Origin: Adiantum capillus-veneris
Lineage: Eukaryota; Streptophyta; Polypodiopsida; Polypodiales; Pteridaceae
Direction of reading: 5' to 3'
DNA: 64,000 nucleotides
Assembly: GCA_014529385.2 (NCBI GenBank)
Contig: CM043962.1
Location: 88,041,680 to 88,105,679, forward strand
The notes beneath the pieces were generated by a model that was given only the letters and a program-made list of their open reading frames with translations, did not search any database and was not told the DNA's origin. Positions 59,031 to 64,000 of the stretch are shown piece by piece. Position numbers and translations under genes: made by a program. Positions within the stretch are counted from its first letter, which is position 1, and every line of letters begins with the position of its first letter.

Positions 59031-60715
59031 ATGCTTATCTTTTCAATGTTGAAATGATACCCAAATGGTCACAAGAAATTGTTAGCATTCTTTCCTTTGG
59101 AAGTAGGTTTGATAATACGGAATACAGATCCAAACAACAAACAATTCGACAAACAAAAAACTTCCAGTTGATAGCAGGACGGCTGTATCATCTAGGATCA
59201 GACCAAATCCTACAATTATGTATAAATCCAGAAGAATTCGAGTGCTACCTTGAAGAAGCACATGTCCAGGATTGTGCATTTCATTGTTCAACAGTGAAAA
59301 CACACCAGATACTGAAACAGTTAGGGGTTTATTGGCCAACTATGTATGCGGACAAACATTCTTATGTTACCAATTGTACTATATGTAATGCCAAACGACA
59401 AGTGGATCACGCGACATTGTTTCAGGTAAACATTGCACCTGCATGGAGTCAATATATCATTGATTTCTTAACCACCAAGACGTTTCCTGAGAACATCACA
59501 AGAGCACGGAAAAGGGCTATAGAGCTGGAAGCTCGTGACTTTCAGTTAATTGGGAACCAACTCTATAAGCGAGGAAAGGACAATCAACGTAGAATCTGCA
59601 CAAGTGAAAGTGAATACCTGTTGATTCTAGAACATGCACATAGAGGAATAAGTGGAGTCCATTTTTCGGGCGATAAGACGGCAAAAATTGTCTTAACCGC
59701 AGGTATATGGTGGCCTACATTGCACATGGATGCTGAAGAGTTTGTAAAGTGTTGTGACGCATGTCAGCGCACCAAGGTGCCGATAAAAAGAGATGAGATG
59801 CCACTATGGCCAATGATGGGAGCAAGAGCATTTGCAAAATGGGGCATTGATTTTGTGGGACCTATCTCACCCCCTGCATATCGCACCCATACCCAATATA
59901 TCATTGTGGCTATGGACTATCTCACAAAATGGGCGGAAGCCAAGGCAACGCAAAAAGCAGATGCACGAACTAGTGCACAATTTTTGTATGAGAATAATTT
60001 TGTATGATACGGTTTACCAATAGAAATTGTCAATGATCGTGGGACACATTTTCTTAATGATGTCATTGAATATCTGCTAGAGGAATTCATGGTCATACAT
60101 AGGAAATCTGCCCCATACCATCCACAATAGACAAGCTGAGGCCACAATTAAAACACTATGCACGGTTCTCACTAAAATAGTGTCAGAGTATAGTGTCAGA
60201 GTTAAGAACAGATTGGGATCAGCAACTACACTCAACACTATGGGCATACAGGGTAGCTTACAAAACATCAATAAGAACAACACCGTACAACATGGTGTTT
60301 GGCCTAAATGCTATACTACCCATAGAGTTTTTAATTCCAACTCTATGAGTAGCGAAACGCTTAGAATGGGCAGGGCATGAACTCTCTTCAAGAATAGATG
60401 ATCTTGAAAAGCTAGATGAACTCCGCTTGAGAGCTGTAGCTTCAATCTATGCTAAAAAGAGAAGACAAAAAGAGTTTTTTGACAAGCATTTGCACACTAA
60501 AGAGTTCAAAACAGGTGATTATGTACTTGTTTATACTTTGAAGCAACATGCCAAGAAACTTAAAAAGTGAGGGATGGGACCCTTTGTGATTAGTGATCTA
60601 TCACAAAGCGGAGCTGTCAAGCTTGCTACATTAGCAGGTGAAGCAATGCCGAACTGGATTAGTGGATGTCGACTGAGGAAATATCATCTACCACTCACAC
60701 AGGATATGCTTCAAT
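59030..60715 (+). pseudogene. Integrase with two tandem zinc-binding (HHCC) modules
   Basis: First module: FQLIAGRLYHLGSDQILQLC, EAHVQDCAFHCSTVKTHQIL, GVYWPTMYADKHSYVTNCTI with CNAK. Second module: FQLIGNQLYKRGKDNQRRIC, HAHRGISGVHFSGDKTAKIV, GIWWPTLHMDAEEFVKCCDA with CQRTK. Both end in C-x2-C. The catalytic core follows: WGIDFVGPI and VAMDYLTKWAEA, EIVNDRGTHFLN, and, after a frame shift at about 60127, QAEATIKTL with the last catalytic E. The C-terminal domain has KTGDYVLVY-like and GMGPFVISDL after a TGA. A 15-bp tandem duplication GTGTCAGAGT(AT) lies at 60180. Confidence 0.88.
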
Positions 60716-61245
60716 AAATTCATCAAGGAAAACAACGAATGAAGGAAAAACAGAGAGTATGAGAGGAAGCTCAAGCAGAAGCAAAAGAACACATTGCAAA
60801 ACGAAGACTTCTGCGACAACAACAACAAAGTGGAGCACCATTGCGAATCAATGTCATTCGACTGACGAAGTTGGATGAAGACACAGAGGAGCCAATAATT
60901 GCAGTCAAAGTGGGTAGCAATCGAGTTGAATCGACGGCATTGCTTGATTCTGGAGCTCAAGAAAATTTGATCTCTTACGGATTATACCAGCAGCTCAAAT
61001 CCACAGGTCAACTTCATCCTACTCCTCAAGTGCTGGAAAGTAGTACATCACACCCGCTGACAACATTGGGCTGGACTATATTTCATGTACAAGTACATCA
61101 ATATATTTACCCACACAAATTCTATGTGGTGGAGGATGAAAGCACACAACACCCAATGATGTTGAGACAACCTTGGCAAAAAGAGTACAATGTGTAGATA
61201 GATTGGAATGCGAATGCAGTCAAAATTCAGCATGCACAAGAACAG
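60716..61245 (+). pseudogene. Second retropepsin-like domain, downstream of integrase
   Basis: In the same frame as the integrase C-terminus, after two stops (near 60715 and 60760) and a charged helix EEAQAEAKEHIAKRRLLRQQ. The domain reads VKVGSNRVESTALLDSGAQE, NLISYGLYQQL, SHPLTTLGW, HKFYVVEDES and MMLRQPWQKEYNV, TAG, IDWNANAVKI. LLDSGA is the catalytic motif; the final (L)xxPWxxxYNVxIDW pattern matches the (G)xxWLxxxxxxIDW end of gypsy proteases. This is in addition to the normal protease at 56.2 kb. A degenerate version exists at 21.5 kb. Confidence 0.75.
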
Positions 61246-61248
61246 CAG

Positions 61249-61908
61249 GTGATAACCTTTGATCAGCAATACAAGAATAATCAGCTGCAAGCAATGCAAT
61301 CACTAGAAAAAGAGTCAAAAGCAAGAATGCCACCAAAGAACAACATGATACCCACGGCCAACAGACAGGTAAAAGCCAACCATGCTAACTACGCACATAA
61401 AAAGTCACCGACTGCAATGCAAAGATCTAGGTTACCAAAACAAGGGAAACAAGTATGGATGCGGAAGGATAGAAATGACATGGCAGACAAACAACAATGC
61501 AACGAAAGAATTCAACCGAAGCAGATAGTTCAAGCAAAAACCAAGGGCATAAAACAGATATGGATTCCAAAGAAAATCCTCAGCAATAACCCAAATGTTA
61601 CTCGCATTTGGATACCAAAACAAAATCAAAAGGAACTCCCTTCAGTACAAGCAACAATGGAAGGCAGACAGTTGCATTTGGCAAAGGACAACCGACTTAA
61701 GTGGATGCCGATCCGCAACAAAAAAGTGGCAACCAAGGAAGTAGAAAAATACCTACAAAAACCGGCAAAAACAAGCTACCAATGGACAGCAAAACAAATA
61801 CGGACCACGTCCATTCCGGCCAAGCCAATCCTCTCCATAGAAACAACTACGGCTATATCAACAGTAGCGGCAAACCGATTGCCTTTTGCAAAAAAGACAA
61901 TTAAATAG
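61249..61908 (+). pseudogene. Basic region with repeated IW(I/M)PK motifs
   Basis: Same frame as the domain before it. Contains KQGKQVWMRKDR, GIKQIWIPKK, VTRIWIPKQ, RLKWMPIRNK and TSYQWTAKQ. The rest is rich in K, Q and N. It corresponds to the ORF at 21757-22925. Ends with TAG after AKKTIK. Function unknown; probably the C-terminus of the element's polyprotein or of a separate 3' ORF. Confidence 0.7.
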
Positions 61909-62140
61909 AGAGCAGTAGAGTTACAGCTGTTACTTGCAAAGAAAACAGGAAACCTCGATGGTGAATGCCAATAAGCATCTTGCTTATTCCCTTCTCTTGC
62001 ACAGCATTAATTTTTCCATGCATTGACTGGGTATGCATAAATTAGGGCCACATTAATCGGTCAAGCATTAGCACAAATTTTTCAACCTATGCATGACACA
62101 TACTCCGAGGCGATACCTTGTCGTCCGGCAGGACTCCGGC
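61909..62140 (+). other. 3' untranslated region
   Basis: Non-coding; ends in TTGTCGTCCGGCAGGACTC and the PPT. Much shorter than the corresponding 1.2 kb at 22.9-24.1 kb. Confidence 0.6.
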
Positions 62141-62151
62141 TAGGAGGGGGA
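62140..62151 (+). other. Polypurine tract
   Basis: AGGAGGGGGAGG, like the PPT at 24114. Confidence 0.7.
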
Positions 62152-64000
62152 GGCATTCTCAAATGCGGAACCAATAGCAGAAAGAGCAAAAAAGGGGCAT
62201 GATTTTCGACTATTTTAAGGGTTGTTGTTTGATTGCAAAATTTTCTGGACTAACCCAAGTTTATATGCCCTTATACACCATGTGTCTATAGGTATATGGG
62301 GCCAAACGCCAAATCAAGCCCCTAGGTGTGTGTATATAAGTAGAAATAGCCATTTTTCCGGTAAAATATTGGTAAAACGGAGAAATCCGGCCATAAAAAT
62401 TTCATATGAGTGTATATAATGTTTTGCGAAGATGTTTGTGATTTATAATGATTTTTGGGGATTTTTTGGGTTTGATTTGCTATTTTTCTTTTAATTTTGC
62501 TAATTTTCGGCAGAAAAACTTCAAAAATACAAAAAGCAGGTGAAAAACGGTCATAATGAAAAACAAAAAATATGGGGATGATCAGTGACTATAGGATAAC
62601 CTATGGTACAGTGGGGGTGCAATTATGAGACTAGAGCGGAAAGCGTGTTTTGGCCAGGTTTTGACCGAAATGCCAAATTTCTGGTAAACAGAGCAAATGG
62701 AGTCCAAATCAAGAAATTTTTGAGCCTGAACTGCATCTCGCAAATTTCATGAAAAGTGGTTCGGGGACCTCCATTATAAGAAATTTTCACCTCATTTTCA
62801 CTATTGACCTTGTGGAGAGAGCTTCTGCCACCTAGAGCGAACGGACCTTCCAACAGCTTCTACGACGCGCACGACTACCCGACGGGTTTCAGACATGAGA
62901 GGTAGGCTCACCACCTTGAGCTTTTTGCGCATGTTTGTCATTTTGTCACGAAAACTAGCGTAGGGTTCACACACAAAGCGGGCGGTAGAGACCTACAAGT
63001 AGAGGCGGCGACCTAATGGCTAACCCAAAAGCAACGAAACTTTATCGGAAGCTTACCCTAGCATAGGAGACCAGTCTTGAATGTCCAAAGGCAGTAGAAA
63101 ACCATTGGAAAAAACCCTAATTCCTAGAATCCCCCAAGAGGCCACCAAATGGGAAATCGGCGAAAAGGCGCCCAAATGCTACCAAAATTCATGGGTAGGA
63201 GCATCTCGACATGCTCGACAAGTCTATGTGACCCACATGACCAAAAAGTGACCCAAAGCGGCACTAAACTTCAGAAACAGCATCGGACACACAAAGCGTC
63301 AAATTGCTCTCGCGGCCAAACCGCATGTCCGTTTGCCACCAAACTTCACGAGCGGCTTTCCTAGACCATCAACAACCAAGTCCTATGGTGGTAGACCACC
63401 ACAAATCATTGAAGACATGTAAACGCAACCACGGGTGCTTCTAGAGCGACAAATTGCCAAATGAAGCTCCTGTGAATCCAAAGTCGACAAAAACCATACG
63501 GCAAGGATCCCCAAGGGATCGGGAAGCTATGGTGACCAACATCAAGAAATTTCATCGCCAAAAAGCACTCCAAAAGTCAGAAAACGGCTCGGAGGCTTTG
63601 AAGTCCACACAAGGAGTTAATTTCTATCCATTTGACTTTTTTGTTGAAATTAGGCTTAAAAGGGACTCAGGGGGACCAAGGGTAGGCACTAGGGGCACAA
63701 TCCATGAAAAATCATTAGGAGACATCCTACGCATAGGAGGGCATTTCTGGGCACAGATCCGAACATTTTTCATTATACATATTTTCTAAATGACCTTTAC
63801 ATGCTATCCACCAAGTCTCATCACATTTGGACCAAAATTGATCTCATATGCATGAAAAAACGCAAAGTTAGGGCATAGAGTCAATAATGGGCCATAGACC
63901 TACCAAATCTTGTCCAAATCACATGAAACTTGCACAACACATTCACAAGCACATCACCAACCAATCTATGTGGTCAGAAGCAAAAATTGTAGAAGTAGAC
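62152..64000 (+). repeat. Probable 3' LTR, truncated by the window edge
   Basis: Directly downstream of the PPT. It has TATATAAG at 62333-62340 and no protein-coding frames of note. It does not match the LTR at 47579, so the two ends are from different subfamilies. A degenerate palindrome half AGACATCCTACGC lies at 63720. The LTR ends outside the window, so the call rests on the PPT and TATA box. Confidence 0.55.
62333..62340 (+). promoter_or_regulatory. Possible LTR TATA box
   Basis: TATATAAG about 180 bp into the putative LTR. Confidence 0.45.

Larger units (their letters stand above)
52040..62151 (+). mobile_element. Tat-like gypsy element interior, nearly full-length, mutated
   Basis: Order: ORF1, gag, protease, RT, RNase H, duplicated HHCC region, integrase, second retropepsin-like domain, W-motif region, 3' UTR, PPT. 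A 5' LTR and PBS directly before it are missing; the break at 52039 follows the pol fragment. The extra ORF before gag and overall order fit the Tat/Ogre group of non-chromoviral gypsy elements. Frameshifts near 53230, 55290, 56350, 57700, 58690 and 60127 and several stops make it inactive. The coding ends correspond to those of the non-autonomous element at 14.4 kb. Confidence 0.85.

Noticed and set aside
59030-59790. Archaeal-type second RNase H as in some Tat elements
   Set aside because: The region between RNase H and integrase contains HHCC-like modules, not RNase H catalytic blocks.

Overview
The window is nuclear DNA from a large, repeat-dominated plant genome. It holds plant-type Ty1/copia, Ty3/gypsy (Tat-like) and L1 LINE elements, plant receptor-kinase (CrRLK1L) and F-box/kelch pseudogenes, very long GT and CT arrays, and a Penelope-like retroelement. 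Penelope-like elements are unusual in flowering plants and documented in conifers, so a non-angiosperm vascular plant (conifer, other gymnosperm or fern) is my best guess. That is inference. I found no intact host gene, tRNA or rRNA; nearly everything recognisable is a mobile element or a decayed gene piece.

Layout. 1-4.2 kb: a partial ORF, tandem repeats, and an expanded satellite rich in TACT/AGTA steps. 4.2-7.6 kb: mostly featureless, with one possible minus-strand first exon. 7.7-8.3 kb: four long GT arrays with related spacers. 8.6-10.0 kb: decayed Penelope-like element (minus). 10.1-10.95 kb: F-box/kelch pseudogene. 12.03-28.21 kb: a copia element (minus) with 5-bp target duplications, split by a 10.75-kb Tat-like gypsy element (14.44-25.19 kb) that has its own LTRs and 5-bp target duplications. 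28.2-37.5 kb: two remnants of a PIF1-like (possibly Helitron) helicase, repeated flanking arms, long microsatellites and a receptor-kinase fragment. 37.56-43.04 kb: L1-type LINE. 43.5-44.3 kb: CrRLK1L pseudogene. 44.4-47.58 kb: 5' part of a gypsy element (gag-protease). 47.58-64.0 kb: Tat-like gypsy material, consisting of an LTR and leader with a partly duplicated LTR end and two primer-binding sites, a fused pol fragment, then a nearly full but mutated ORF1-gag-pol-integrase unit and probable 3' LTR.

The most interesting system is the Tat-like gypsy family. The copy at 14.4-25.2 kb lacks gag-type capsid, RT and integrase. It keeps an upstream ORF with repeated short modules and a downstream region related to what follows integrase in the copy at 52-62 kb. 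In that larger copy the frame runs past integrase into a second retropepsin-like domain and a basic region with repeated IW(I/L)PK motifs. The leaders of the 14.4-kb and 47.6-kb copies carry an array of 24-bp perfect or near-perfect palindromes, one with a compensated centre. Together these suggest a non-autonomous partner, a helper family, and an RNA or DNA element conserved for its self-complementarity.
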